Source of the DNA: an uncultured bacterium
GTDB lineage: Bacteria; Bacteroidota; Bacteroidia; Bacteroidales; Muribaculaceae
NCBI GenBank assembly: GCA_905214715.1
Contig: CAJMMT010000003.1
Span: 1-64,000, forward strand
DNA length: 64,000 nucleotides
Direction of reading: 5' to 3'
Of the stretch, positions 27,589-36,532 are shown piece by piece. Below the pieces are notes generated by a model. That model was not told the DNA's origin, did no database searches, and saw only the letters and a list, made by a program, of their open reading frames with translations. The translations under genes were made by a program, and so were the position numbers. How positions within the stretch are numbered: position 1 is the first letter of the stretch; every line of letters begins with the position of its first letter.

Positions 27589-27695
27589 ACGCTCAGCTAC
27601 ACAGGGGAATCAGATCAAACCTTGACACTGCACAAAGCGGCAGGAAGTGGAAAACCGACATATATAACCAAAAGGGAATTTTCTATAAATCTAAT

Positions 27696-29663
27696 ATGAG
27701 TTATTTAAAGTTTGACAAAAGCCTTATGATAAATCTGGAGCAAAGCCTCGCCAAAGAGATGCTTCGCACCAATAAATCAGGGGCTTATCATTGTACCACA
27801 ATCGTAGGATGCAACACCCGTAAACAACACGGGTTGCTTGTAATACCTATACCGGAGCTCGATCCCGACAAGGCATTCGTGCTGCTCTCTTCGTTAGACG
27901 AGACGGTAATTCAGCACGGAGCGCCTTTCAATCTCGGACTCCATGAATATGCCAACGGGGTTTTCTCGCCCAACGGCCACAAATACATAAGGGAGTTCAA
28001 CTGCGAATCAGTGCCCACCATGACCTACCGCGTAGGCGGCGTGGTTCTCACCAAAGAGAAAATGTTTATCTCTCATGAGAACCGCATCATGATCAAGTAC
28101 ACGCTGGTAGACGCGCATTCAGAAACGAAACTTCAGTTCCGTCCGTTTCTGGCATTCCGCGACGCAAACAGCCTCACAGGCAAGAACTCGCAGATCAACA
28201 CCGCAACACGCGATGTGGAAAACGGAATAGCCACCTGCCTTTACGAAGGGTATCCTGAGCTGTTCATGCAGTTCAACAAGAAGCCGGAATGGAAAACCGA
28301 CGGCCATTGGTACGACGGCATAGAGTATTACAAAGACCGCGACCGAGGCGTACCATATCGCGAAGACCTCTGGGTGCCCGGATATTTCGAGATTCCAATC
28401 AAAAAGGGAGAGTCCATTATTTTCTCGGCCTCTACCTTCGAAACCGACCCCTCGGAATACGAGAAAACTTACGAAAAGGAGCTTGAGACACGTACGTGCC
28501 GCACATCATTCTACAACTGCCTCAAGAACTCCGCCAAGCAATTTTACCTTAAGAACGACCGAGGCATGTATGTCATGGCCGGTTATCCCTGGTACAACGT
28601 GCGCGCCCGCGATGAATTGATAGGTCTGCCCGGATGCACGCTGGCCATAGACCATAAGGATGATTTCATCGAGATAATGTCTACTTTTATCCAGGCTCTG
28701 GACCGTTTCATGTCTACCGGAGAAAAAGACCCGGTGATACATGAGATAGATCTTCCAGACATACCGCTTTGGACAATATGGGCCATACAGCAGTTCGCCC
28801 GCCGTACCAGTCGCGGAGAATGTGCCGATCGTTATCTCGAGACCGTACGCAGAATCGTAAACGCCGTTATCGAAGGCAAAGCAGACAATCTTACGCTCGA
28901 CGACAACGGTCTCGTATCGAGCAATGGTACCGAAAAGCCTGTAACCTGGCTGTCAGCTGCTCTGGGAGGTCGCCCCATAATACCGCGTACAGGCTACATA
29001 GTGGAATTCAACGCCCTTTGGTACAATGCCCTGCGTTTCCTTATATCTCTCATAGAGGAACGGGAGGAGGAGAAAGAACTGCGAGACAGTCTTAATGCTA
29101 TCGCCGACAAATGCAAAGCCTCTTTCATAGATACATTCCTTAACGATTACGGCTACCTTTATGATTATGTAAACGGCACTTATACCGATGTCGAGGTTCG
29201 GCCGAACATGGTGATCGCAATAGGTCTGGAATATTCTCCGCTCGACAGACGCCAGAAACGCAAGGTACTTGACCTCGCTACCCGCGAATTACTTACCCCG
29301 AAGGGGCTGCGTTCGCTGTCGCCTAAGAGTTACGCCTATCATCCTACATATGTAGGCGGACCGTTCGAGCGCGAGATGGCCGTTCATCAGGGACCGGCGC
29401 GCCCCTGGCTTTTCGGTTTCTATGCAGATGCCTACATACAGGTGTTCGGACTCTCGGGCCTCGGTTTCATAGAACGCATGCTGATAGGCTATGAAGACGA
29501 GATGACGGAAGGATGCATAGGATCGCTTTCCGAGATGTATGACGGCAATCCCCCCTACACAGGACGCGGAGCGGTGTCTACCGCCAAGAATGTGGGCGAG
29601 ATATTGCGTACAATCCGCAACGTAAAAGAACTTAACAAACTACAGTCAGACCTCGACAAATAA
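27696..29663 (+). CDS. Glycogen debranching enzyme (amylo-alpha-1,6-glucosidase)
   Basis: A 655-residue cytoplasmic enzyme. The N-terminal domain has the signature VGCNTRKQHGLLV (residues about 38-50). The C-terminal (alpha/alpha)6 barrel, GH133-like, holds WTIWAIQQFARR, RTGYIVEFNALWYNAL, RPNMVIAIGL and the HQGPARPWLFGFYADAY segment. It hydrolyses alpha-1,6 branch points of glycogen. It is first in a three-gene unit with 2-base gaps to the next two genes. Confidence 0.9.
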   Translation: MSYLKFDKSLMINLEQSLAKEMLRTNKSGAYHCTTIVGCNTRKQHGLLVIPIPELDPDKAFVLLSSLDETVIQHGAPFNLGLHEYANGVFSPNGHKYIREFNCESVPTMTYRVGGVVLTKEKMFISHENRIMIKYTLVDAHSETKLQFRPFLAFRDANSLTGKNSQINTATRDVENGIATCLYEGYPELFMQFNKKPEWKTDGHWYDGIEYYKDRDRGVPYREDLWVPGYFEIPIKKGESIIFSASTFETDPSEYEKTYEKELETRTCRTSFYNCLKNSAKQFYLKNDRGMYVMAGYPWYNVRARDELIGLPGCTLAIDHKDDFIEIMSTFIQALDRFMSTGEKDPVIHEIDLPDIPLWTIWAIQQFARRTSRGECADRYLETVRRIVNAVIEGKADNLTLDDNGLVSSNGTEKPVTWLSAALGGRPIIPRTGYIVEFNALWYNALRFLISLIEEREEEKELRDSLNAIADKCKASFIDTFLNDYGYLYDYVNGTYTDVEVRPNMVIAIGLEYSPLDRRQKRKVLDLATRELLTPKGLRSLSPKSYAYHPTYVGGPFEREMAVHQGPARPWLFGFYADAYIQVFGLSGLGFIERMLIGYEDEMTEGCIGSLSEMYDGNPPYTGRGAVSTAKNVGEILRTIRNVKELNKLQSDLDK

Positions 29664-29665
29664 CT

Positions 29666-30928
29666 ATGAAGGCACTAATGTTCGGGTGGGAATTCCCCCC
29701 TCATATCCTCGGAGGTCTTGGAACTGCCTCCTATGGCCTTACCAAAGGCATGCACGCCAACGGCGACATGGACATAACTTTCGTCATACCCAAACCATGG
29801 GGTGACGAGGAGAAAGGATTCGCCCAGATCATAGGCGCATGCAACACTCCTGTGGCATGGCGCGATGTCAGCTGGGACTACGTTGAGAACCGCTTGGGCA
29901 AATATATGGATCCGCAGCTCTATTTCGACCTGCGCAACAATATATATGCGGACTTCAATTACATGCGCCTCAACGACCTCGGATGCATCGAGTTCTCGGG
30001 ACGATATCCCGACAACATACTTGAAGAGATAAACAATTACTCGATTGTGGCCGGAGTGATAGCCAGGACCATACCCTGCGATGTGATACATTCCCACGAC
30101 TGGCTAACCTACCCTGCCGGCATACACGCCAAGAACGTTACCGGCAAACCGCTGGTGATCCATGTTCACGCTACAGACTTCGACCGTTCGCGCGGCAACG
30201 TCAATCCTACCGTCTTCGCTATCGAGAAAGATGGCATGGAAAACGCCGACCATATAATCACCGTGTCTAACCTGACACGCCGCACGGTAATAGAGAAGTA
30301 TGGCATAAGCCCCGACAAGGTAACCACGGTACACAATGCCGTCATTCCTCTGTCGGACGAACTGCTCAATCTGCCGCGCCGTACCGGTCGTGAAAAGGTG
30401 GTTACATTCCTTGGGCGTATCACCATGCAGAAAGGCCCCGAATATTTCGTGGAGGCCGCCGCAAAGGTGCTCAAGAAAGACAATAACGTTCGTTTCGTAA
30501 TGGCCGGCTCCGGCGACATGATGAACGACATGATACGTCTCGCCGCCAAACGCGGAATAGCCGACAAATTTCACTTCACCGGCTTCCTGAAAGGGAAAGA
30601 GGTTTACGAGATGCTCCGCGATTCCGATGTTTACATCATGCCGTCGGTATCAGAGCCTTTCGGCATCTCGCCTCTGGAGGCGATGGAGATGGGCGTGCCC
30701 AGCATAATCTCGAAACAGAGCGGCTGCGCCGAAATTCTCGACAATGTGATAAAGACCGACTACTGGGACATAGATGCCATGGCCGACGCCATACACAGCA
30801 TCATCTCCTATCCGGCCATGTACAATACACTTCGCGACAAGGGTATCGAGGAGATTCACGGCATTACATGGGAGAAGGCCGGCAAAAAAGTCATTGACAT
30901 CTACAATCAAGTAATCAACAAAAAATAA
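29666..30928 (+). CDS. Glycosyltransferase, glycogen synthase-like (GT4/GT5 fold)
   Basis: A 420-residue GT-B enzyme. The N-terminus MFGWEFPPHILGGLGTAS resembles the nucleotide-sugar loop of starch/glycogen synthases, and the C-terminal half has VVTFLGRITMQKGPEYFVEA, MAGSGDM and PSVSEPFGISPLEAMEMG with the EX7E-type motif. Between debranching enzyme and GH57, it probably elongates glycogen from ADP- or UDP-glucose. Assignment to GT4 or GT5 is not certain, so no symbol is given. Confidence 0.85.
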   Translation: MKALMFGWEFPPHILGGLGTASYGLTKGMHANGDMDITFVIPKPWGDEEKGFAQIIGACNTPVAWRDVSWDYVENRLGKYMDPQLYFDLRNNIYADFNYMRLNDLGCIEFSGRYPDNILEEINNYSIVAGVIARTIPCDVIHSHDWLTYPAGIHAKNVTGKPLVIHVHATDFDRSRGNVNPTVFAIEKDGMENADHIITVSNLTRRTVIEKYGISPDKVTTVHNAVIPLSDELLNLPRRTGREKVVTFLGRITMQKGPEYFVEAAAKVLKKDNNVRFVMAGSGDMMNDMIRLAAKRGIADKFHFTGFLKGKEVYEMLRDSDVYIMPSVSEPFGISPLEAMEMGVPSIISKQSGCAEILDNVIKTDYWDIDAMADAIHSIISYPAMYNTLRDKGIEEIHGITWEKAGKKVIDIYNQVINKK

Positions 30929-30930
30929 AT

Positions 30931-32379
30931 ATGAAATCCGTTTGCTTATATTTCAAAATACATCAGCCGTTCCGTCTTAAAAGATATCGTTTCTTCGATA
31001 TCGGCAATGACCATTACTATTATGATGACTTCTCCAACGACGAAATCATCTCTCAGGTATCTCAGACGAGCTATATACCTATGGCCAGAACCCTTCTGGA
31101 TATGATCCGCACCTACGGAAAGGATTTCAAATGTTCAATCTCCATCTCGGGTACGGCTATCGAGCAACTGCAGCAGTATGTTCCGGAGTTCATAGACTTA
31201 CTTAAGGAACTGGCCGATACAGGCAACGTGGAGTTCATGTCGGGTACATACAGCCATTCGCTGGCCGGACTGGAGGACCCCGAGGAGTTCATGCGCGATG
31301 TGAAGGATCACGACAGGCTGTTGCATCAACTTTTCGGTGTGAAGCCCAAGACTTTCGAGAACACAGAGCTGATATACGACGATGATATCGCGACTCTGAT
31401 TCAGGCCATGGGTTTCAAGGCATGCCTTACCGAGGGTGCGAAACACATACTGGGATGGAAGTCGCCTGATTATATCTACAGTGCCGCCACCGCTCCGGAC
31501 CTGAAGCTGCTGCTCTCCAACAACAAGTTCGCTAAAGATATCTCCCGCAATTTCGCTAACACGGAATGGAGCGAATATCCTCTTACCGCCGACAAGTATA
31601 TGGACTGGATCGCAGCTTTGCCCGAAGAGGAACAGGTACTAAACATAAACCTGTCGATGGATACCTTCGGAGGTTTCCTGCCCGCTACCACCGGTATATT
31701 CGAATTCCTCAAAGCTTTGCCCCGTTTCGCCAAGGAACATGGCATAAGCTTCGCTCTTCCTTCCGAGATCGTAAAGAAGATGAAAGCCGTAAGCGAGCTT
31801 TCTATACCCTATCCTATCTCCGGTGTCGACGAGGCTCGCGATGTTTCGGCATGGAGAGGAAACGATCTGCAGCGTGAGGCCCTCGATAAACTTTATTCAG
31901 TCGCCGAGCGTGTGAACCTTACCTCAGATCGCCGTCTGAAACAGGACTGGAAGTATCTGCAGAGTGCCGACCATTTCTTCTATATGTCTACAAAGAATCT
32001 TGGAGACGGAGCTTCTCACGCGGCATTCTCTCCCTACGATTCCCCTTTCAGCGCCTTTACCAACTATATGAATGTACTGGCCGACTTCGAGGTTCGTGTC
32101 CGCGAACAGTTCCCCGAAGAAATAGGCAACGAAGAGCTAAACTCGCTTTTGCTTACAATAAGCAATCAGGCTCAGGAGATAGAATCGCTCAATAAGGAAG
32201 TGAAAAATCTGCGTACCAATATTCTTAACGCCGACGATTCAGTGCATGCCCCCATGCTTCCGGAAGAAGATGAGAAGTCTGCGAAAAAAGCCTCTGCAAA
32301 AAAGGGATCTGTAAAGAAACCAGCAGCGAAAAAGCCGGCGGCAAAGAAGAGCGCTACAGGAAAGAAAGCCGAGAAATAA
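30931..32379 (+). CDS. GH57 alpha-amylase-type enzyme with histone-H1-like tail
   Basis: A 482-residue glycoside hydrolase family 57 protein. KIHQPFRLKRYRFF is GH57 motif 1, FENTELIYDDDIA carries the nucleophile Glu, and INLSMDTFGGF the acid Asp. It acts on alpha-glucans inside the cell as an amylase or branching enzyme. Oddly, residues about 445-482 are an Ala-Lys-Pro tail (KKPAAKKPAAKKSATGKK) like histone H1. The gap to the preceding gene is 2 bases, and a bidirectional terminator follows. Confidence 0.88.
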   Translation: MKSVCLYFKIHQPFRLKRYRFFDIGNDHYYYDDFSNDEIISQVSQTSYIPMARTLLDMIRTYGKDFKCSISISGTAIEQLQQYVPEFIDLLKELADTGNVEFMSGTYSHSLAGLEDPEEFMRDVKDHDRLLHQLFGVKPKTFENTELIYDDDIATLIQAMGFKACLTEGAKHILGWKSPDYIYSAATAPDLKLLLSNNKFAKDISRNFANTEWSEYPLTADKYMDWIAALPEEEQVLNINLSMDTFGGFLPATTGIFEFLKALPRFAKEHGISFALPSEIVKKMKAVSELSIPYPISGVDEARDVSAWRGNDLQREALDKLYSVAERVNLTSDRRLKQDWKYLQSADHFFYMSTKNLGDGASHAAFSPYDSPFSAFTNYMNVLADFEVRVREQFPEEIGNEELNSLLLTISNQAQEIESLNKEVKNLRTNILNADDSVHAPMLPEEDEKSAKKASAKKGSVKKPAAKKPAAKKSATGKKAEK

Positions 32380-32412
32380 TTCCGGCAAACAACAGATAAA
32401 AGACAATAACGC

Positions 32413-32445
32413 AAGTCGGCGGCCTCAAACAGAGACCGCCGACTT
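32413..32445. terminator. Bidirectional terminator
   Basis: AAGTCGGCGG pairs with CCGCCGACTT over 10 bp across a 13-base loop that can pair further (CTC with GAG). It sits between the convergent GH57 and DUF2807 genes. Confidence 0.8.
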
Positions 32446-32471
32446 AATTATAAGACAATACTTATCACTTA

Positions 32472-33272
32472 TCATTTCGCAGCATTGCTAATCTTTGACA
32501 TTCCTGAACTTTCAAAATTCAGCGGTGTCTTGATATTGACCTCAGCATTCGAAGCACCGCTACATTCGGCGTTTCCTTTGTCGACTTTCAGATTTTTCGC
32601 ACTTAACGAGCTTGCACCGCTCACATCGAAATCGGCATATGCTGCCGTACCACTCAAGTTAGCTCCCGATGCACCTGACAGCTCCGCCTTAAGCACCGAT
32701 GCTTTCAAAGCTTTCACCACAATCGATGAGGCTCCGCTAAGATCAAGGTCAAGAGTGCTCAGTTCTATATTTTCAAGAGATACAGAAGAAGCTCCGCTCA
32801 AATCAAATTCCATCTTGCCTCCGGGATTGGTGATTCTTGCAGACTCCAGACTCGATGCTCCGTGCAGTTCCACTTTCTCAAGTTTCGGAGCGTAAACCGT
32901 AACCGTGACATTCGGGGAGTTTTTGAATCCGGGAGAGTTACGGAACCCCATCTCAAGTTTTCCATCGTCATACTCACATCTCACATATGGCATCACATTG
33001 GAGGGAGCGGCAATTACATAATTCTCGCCTTCAGATTCAATGTAGAGAACCTTGATGGCGGTTGAAGCCTCTATTTCAAGAAGGCCCTTGCATTCCCCGC
33101 TTCTGGTTATAATATTCTTATCGGGGATGATATACTTATTGCCGGAATTGACCACTACTCTATCATTACCGTCTGTTGAATCAGCTTTTTGATTCACTAT
33201 AACCGTACATCCGCACTCTATCGTGGATGCGATAAGAAGCGCAACAGAGGCAAACGCCATTCTTCTATTCAT
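32472..33272 (-). CDS. DUF2807 (head-GIN-like) exported beta-helix protein
   Basis: A 266-residue exported protein. The signal peptide (RMAFASVALLIASTI) is followed by ECGC, a possible but weak lipobox. The body is a DUF2807-type right-handed beta-helix: the motif SGASS or SGASG recurs about every 20 residues from residue 165 on, alternating with short hydrophobic strands. Function is unknown; a surface or periplasmic role is inferred. ATG 33272 is chosen because the consensus promoter lies 43 bases upstream; an in-frame TTG at 33317 lies inside it. Confidence 0.85.
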   Translation of the reverse strand: MNRRMAFASVALLIASTIECGCTVIVNQKADSTDGNDRVVVNSGNKYIIPDKNIITRSGECKGLLEIEASTAIKVLYIESEGENYVIAAPSNVMPYVRCEYDDGKLEMGFRNSPGFKNSPNVTVTVYAPKLEKVELHGASSLESARITNPGGKMEFDLSGASSVSLENIELSTLDLDLSGASSIVVKALKASVLKAELSGASGANLSGTAAYADFDVSGASSLSAKNLKVDKGNAECSGASNAEVNIKTPLNFESSGMSKISNAAK

Positions 33273-33314
33273 ATCTATAATGTATTTTATTGCCGGAGAC
33301 ATCACCGACATATA

Positions 33315-33345
33315 CAAATATAATATAAATTCAGATACCGGCCAA
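33315..33345 (-). promoter_or_regulatory. Promoter of the DUF2807 gene
   Basis: On the minus strand, TTG (33345-33343), 20 bases, TATATTTG (33322-33315). It lies directly after the nuoN terminator, so DUF2807 is a separate unit from the respiratory array. Confidence 0.78.
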
Positions 33346-33350
33346 TAAAA

Positions 33351-33382
33351 AGAAGCCCTGCAGTCAAATCTGCGGGGCTTCT
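33351..33382 (-). terminator. Terminator of the nuo-atp array
   Basis: Two 13-base arms (33351-33363 and 33370-33382), paired throughout with one G-T wobble, enclose a 6-base loop. On the minus strand TTTTTA follows. It lies 52 bases after the nuoN stop and is the only strong terminator I see in the 17.8-kb array. Confidence 0.87.
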
Positions 33383-33434
33383 CGGATTTTATACTTGAAT
33401 TTATGGGGATTGACTTAGATAGTCGTTCAGCGCA

Positions 33435-34916
33435 TCAGATACCTATCCAGGCGAGGGGGTTGGCCATTGTCAACTCGACCTCATTGACCAACCACTGGTA
33501 AACCGGGCTTACGAGACCGAGGAACACGATACCCAGCACGCAAAGGCAAAGGCCCAGACGGGCGGTGTTAGATGCCGAGAAAGATTCAATTTTAGGATCT
33601 TCAGGGCTTATCCACATAGCCTTCACAACCTTCAGATAGTAGTAGAGCGAGATGATGGTGTTGATCAACGCTACGAGAACGAGCATGTAAAGAGCCATCG
33701 AACCGGAAGCAGTAACAGATGTAAAGATAAGTATCTTCGAGAAGAAACCGGCGAAAGGAGGTATGCCTGCAAGCGAGAACATCGCCAGAGTCATTGCCAC
33801 CGACAGATAAGGATTGGTCTTATGCAATCCTCTGTAATCGTCCATATTGTCATATCCGGTCTTGTCTTCAATCATCTGGATTACCGCAAAGGCTCCGAGG
33901 TTGCTGACTACATATACCAGAGTATAATACATCATAGAGGCGAGCCCGAGTCCAGAAGAGGCGATAACGCCGAGCACAAGATAACCGGCCTGCGATATGG
34001 ATGAGAACGCCATGAATCGCTTCATGTTGCTTTGACGCAGGGCAAAGAGGTTACCGATAGTGATAGTGGCGATAATCACGCCATAAAGCATCCATTCCCA
34101 TGCATCGGCATAAACCGCACCGAAGCACTGAACGAAGACGATAAAGAACGCGAAAGCAGCCGCACCCTTCGAAACTACCGATAGATAAGCTGTAACAGCT
34201 GTGGGAGCGCCCTGATAAACATCGGCTGTCCAGAGATGGAAAGGAACAAGCGAAAGCTTGAAACCGATACCGGAAAGCACGAATGCGAGGGCCACGAGCA
34301 ATAGTCCGCTCATTTCACCTTGAGTGATTGCGAGCGCTATGTCCGAGAAGTAGAGAGAACCGCCCGACAGACCGTATACGAACGAAAGACCCATAAGGAG
34401 AATCGCCGATGAGAATACCGCTGTCATTATATATTTGATAGCTGCCTCGTGGCTCTCATATTTATTCTTGTTGAAGGCCACAAGCGCGGCGATCGGAAGA
34501 GACGCACTCTCAAGACCGATGATGAAGAGAAGGAAGTGGCGTGCCGAAATCATCAGATACATTCCGAAGAGTGTAACGAGAAGCAACTCGTAGAACTCAC
34601 CCTTGCGGAAAGCCATTCCGTCGCTCTCCGACCATTTCGCAGACTGGAGAAGAACCAGGAAGACACCTACATTGAGAATGCACTTGAGTGCCTTGCCGGC
34701 GAAATCATTCACATACATGCCTCCGAATACAGGCTCAGGGCAACAGGGTACAATCCAGATAGCAACCGTAGCCAGCAGGAAAAGCACCGTTGTCATAGGG
34801 GTAAGGAACTTCCCGCTGCACTTCTGGCACCTGAAGGTATCTGCAAAAAATACAATCAGAAAGAGACCCAATACTATGAGTTCGGGGATCATTGCCCCAA
34901 ATTCCGAATAGTTCAT
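33435..34916 (-). CDS. nuoN: NADH-quinone oxidoreductase subunit N
   Basis: A 493-residue antiporter-like membrane subunit of Complex I, with about 14 helices. FKLSLVPFHLWTADVYQGAP carries the conserved proton-path Lys and the broken helix, and AVFSSAILLMGLSFVYG the helix around the channel. ATG 34916 (MNYSEFGAMIPE) is preferred; an in-frame ATG at 34967 adds 17 polar residues encoded by an intercistronic hairpin. It is the last gene of the array. Confidence 0.93.
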   Translation of the reverse strand: MNYSEFGAMIPELIVLGLFLIVFFADTFRCQKCSGKFLTPMTTVLFLLATVAIWIVPCCPEPVFGGMYVNDFAGKALKCILNVGVFLVLLQSAKWSESDGMAFRKGEFYELLLVTLFGMYLMISARHFLLFIIGLESASLPIAALVAFNKNKYESHEAAIKYIMTAVFSSAILLMGLSFVYGLSGGSLYFSDIALAITQGEMSGLLLVALAFVLSGIGFKLSLVPFHLWTADVYQGAPTAVTAYLSVVSKGAAAFAFFIVFVQCFGAVYADAWEWMLYGVIIATITIGNLFALRQSNMKRFMAFSSISQAGYLVLGVIASSGLGLASMMYYTLVYVVSNLGAFAVIQMIEDKTGYDNMDDYRGLHKTNPYLSVAMTLAMFSLAGIPPFAGFFSKILIFTSVTASGSMALYMLVLVALINTIISLYYYLKVVKAMWISPEDPKIESFSASNTARLGLCLCVLGIVFLGLVSPVYQWLVNEVELTMANPLAWIGI

Positions 34917-34942
34917 TTGTTGTTGTGCTGTTTTTCTATGAG

Positions 34943-34962
34943 CGGCCGGCCGAAACCGGCCG
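34943..34962 (-). promoter_or_regulatory. Intercistronic hairpin between nuoM and nuoN
   Basis: CGGCCGG and CCGGCCG form a 7-bp GC stem with a 6-base loop in the 62-base nuoM-nuoN gap. There is no T-run, so processing or mRNA protection is more likely than termination. Confidence 0.5.
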
Positions 34963-34978
34963 TTCATGATTTATTAGG

Positions 34979-36496
34979 TTAGATTGCAGCGCTCTTGATC
35001 ACCTCTATTATGGGACCAAAGCTGAATTGTATAGTCTCGTTTATCCAGTTCGGGAAGCAGCCTATGCCTGCGATGCAGACAATCAGGGTAACCGTCGCGA
35101 AGCGTTCATACCAGCCGGCATCGGTAAGCTGCAGATGATGTTCGTCATGAACAGGACCAAGCAACAGCTTGCCTACCACACGAAGGATATAGACTGCGGT
35201 GATGACGATGGAACATGTAGCCGCTATCACAAACGCACGGTGGAAAAGGTCGGCGTGCTGGAACGAACCGAAGAAGATAGTCATCTCGGCAACGAATCCG
35301 GAGAGACCGGGAAGACCAAGCGAAGCGAAGCCGGCTATCATCCAGCATACACCGAGATAAGGCATAATCTTCATCAGGCCTCCCATCTGGCGGATATCGC
35401 GTGTGTGGGTGCGTCCGTATATCATACCAATGAGCGCGAAGAAGAGGGCTGTCATCAGACCGTGAGAAAGCATCTGGAGGATAGCGCCGGTCATCGCGGT
35501 CGTGTTAAGCATCAGGATGGCGAAAAGAACCATGCCGCAGTGCGAAACAGAGGAGTAGGCGTTGATATACTTAAGGTCGGTTTGAACACATGCCGAGAAT
35601 GCGCCGTAAACGATAGAGATGCCAGTAAGGATTATGAAAATCCAGGCAAGTTCATTGGCTGCCTGCGGACACAGGTAAATGGCGATACGGAAACAGCCGT
35701 AGCCACCGAGTTTCATAAGCACGCCCGCGTGAAGCATCGATACGGCTGTCGGGGCGCAGGCATGACCGTCGGGCGACCATGTGTGGAAGGGGAACATGGC
35801 GCCGAGCACACCGAAACCTACGAATGTGAAGCAGAAGAGAAGTCTCTGCCATGAGGGATCGATCGAGGCGTTATGGGCAATCTCAAGGATATTCCAAGTC
35901 GGCACGCCTCCTTCGGGAGCCGAATGCCAATAGATACCGAGCAGACCGAGCATCAGGAAAGCCGAGCCTCCCATCAGCATCAGAGTAAGCTTCATGGCCG
36001 AATATTCTTTGCGCCCAGTGCCCCACACGCCGATAAGAAGGTACATCGGAATCAGAGCCACCTCATAGAACATGAACATGGTGAACATGTCTATCGAGAT
36101 GAAGAAACCGAACACACCGGTGGAGAGCAACGAGAACCAAAGGAAAAAGTTCTTTGGCAGGGGATCGATTTTCCAGGAGGCGAATGTGCCGGCAAATACG
36201 ATGACTGCGCTCAGAAGCAACATCAGCACCGAAATACCGTCGACACCAACGGCCAGATTGATATTCAGAGGAGCATACCAGCACCATGAGCCGGTAAAGA
36301 GCATCTCGGCGGTTTCGCCGGCGGCGCGAAGCTCGAGGAACTGGCAGCAAAGCCAAATAGCCAGGCCAAGAAGAGCGGAGGAGCCGACCACCATTACCGC
36401 GCGGATAGCTTTCATGTCGCGGTTGCGGCAGAGTCCGAGTCCCGCCATCATAACGATGGGGATTACTACAAACCAGATTAATATGTTTCCGAACAT
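34979..36496 (-). CDS. nuoM: NADH-quinone oxidoreductase subunit M
   Basis: A 505-residue antiporter-like subunit with about 14 membrane helices. FMFYEVALIPMYLLIGVWG holds the conserved Glu of helix 5, and FPFHTWSPDGHACAPTAVSM the broken-helix region with the conserved His and Pro. It translocates protons in the distal membrane arm of Complex I. The gap to nuoL upstream is 36 bases. Confidence 0.95.
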   Translation of the reverse strand: MFGNILIWFVVIPIVMMAGLGLCRNRDMKAIRAVMVVGSSALLGLAIWLCCQFLELRAAGETAEMLFTGSWCWYAPLNINLAVGVDGISVLMLLLSAVIVFAGTFASWKIDPLPKNFFLWFSLLSTGVFGFFISIDMFTMFMFYEVALIPMYLLIGVWGTGRKEYSAMKLTLMLMGGSAFLMLGLLGIYWHSAPEGGVPTWNILEIAHNASIDPSWQRLLFCFTFVGFGVLGAMFPFHTWSPDGHACAPTAVSMLHAGVLMKLGGYGCFRIAIYLCPQAANELAWIFIILTGISIVYGAFSACVQTDLKYINAYSSVSHCGMVLFAILMLNTTAMTGAILQMLSHGLMTALFFALIGMIYGRTHTRDIRQMGGLMKIMPYLGVCWMIAGFASLGLPGLSGFVAEMTIFFGSFQHADLFHRAFVIAATCSIVITAVYILRVVGKLLLGPVHDEHHLQLTDAGWYERFATVTLIVCIAGIGCFPNWINETIQFSFGPIIEVIKSAAI

Positions 36497-36532
36497 AATG
36501 TTAAGTTTTTCTTTAGGTGGTTCGTTTCAGAT

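Noticed and set aside
27536..27695. Known riboswitch in the glycogen operon leader
   Set aside because: The hairpin does not match any riboswitch consensus I can recognise, so it is reported only as a structured leader.
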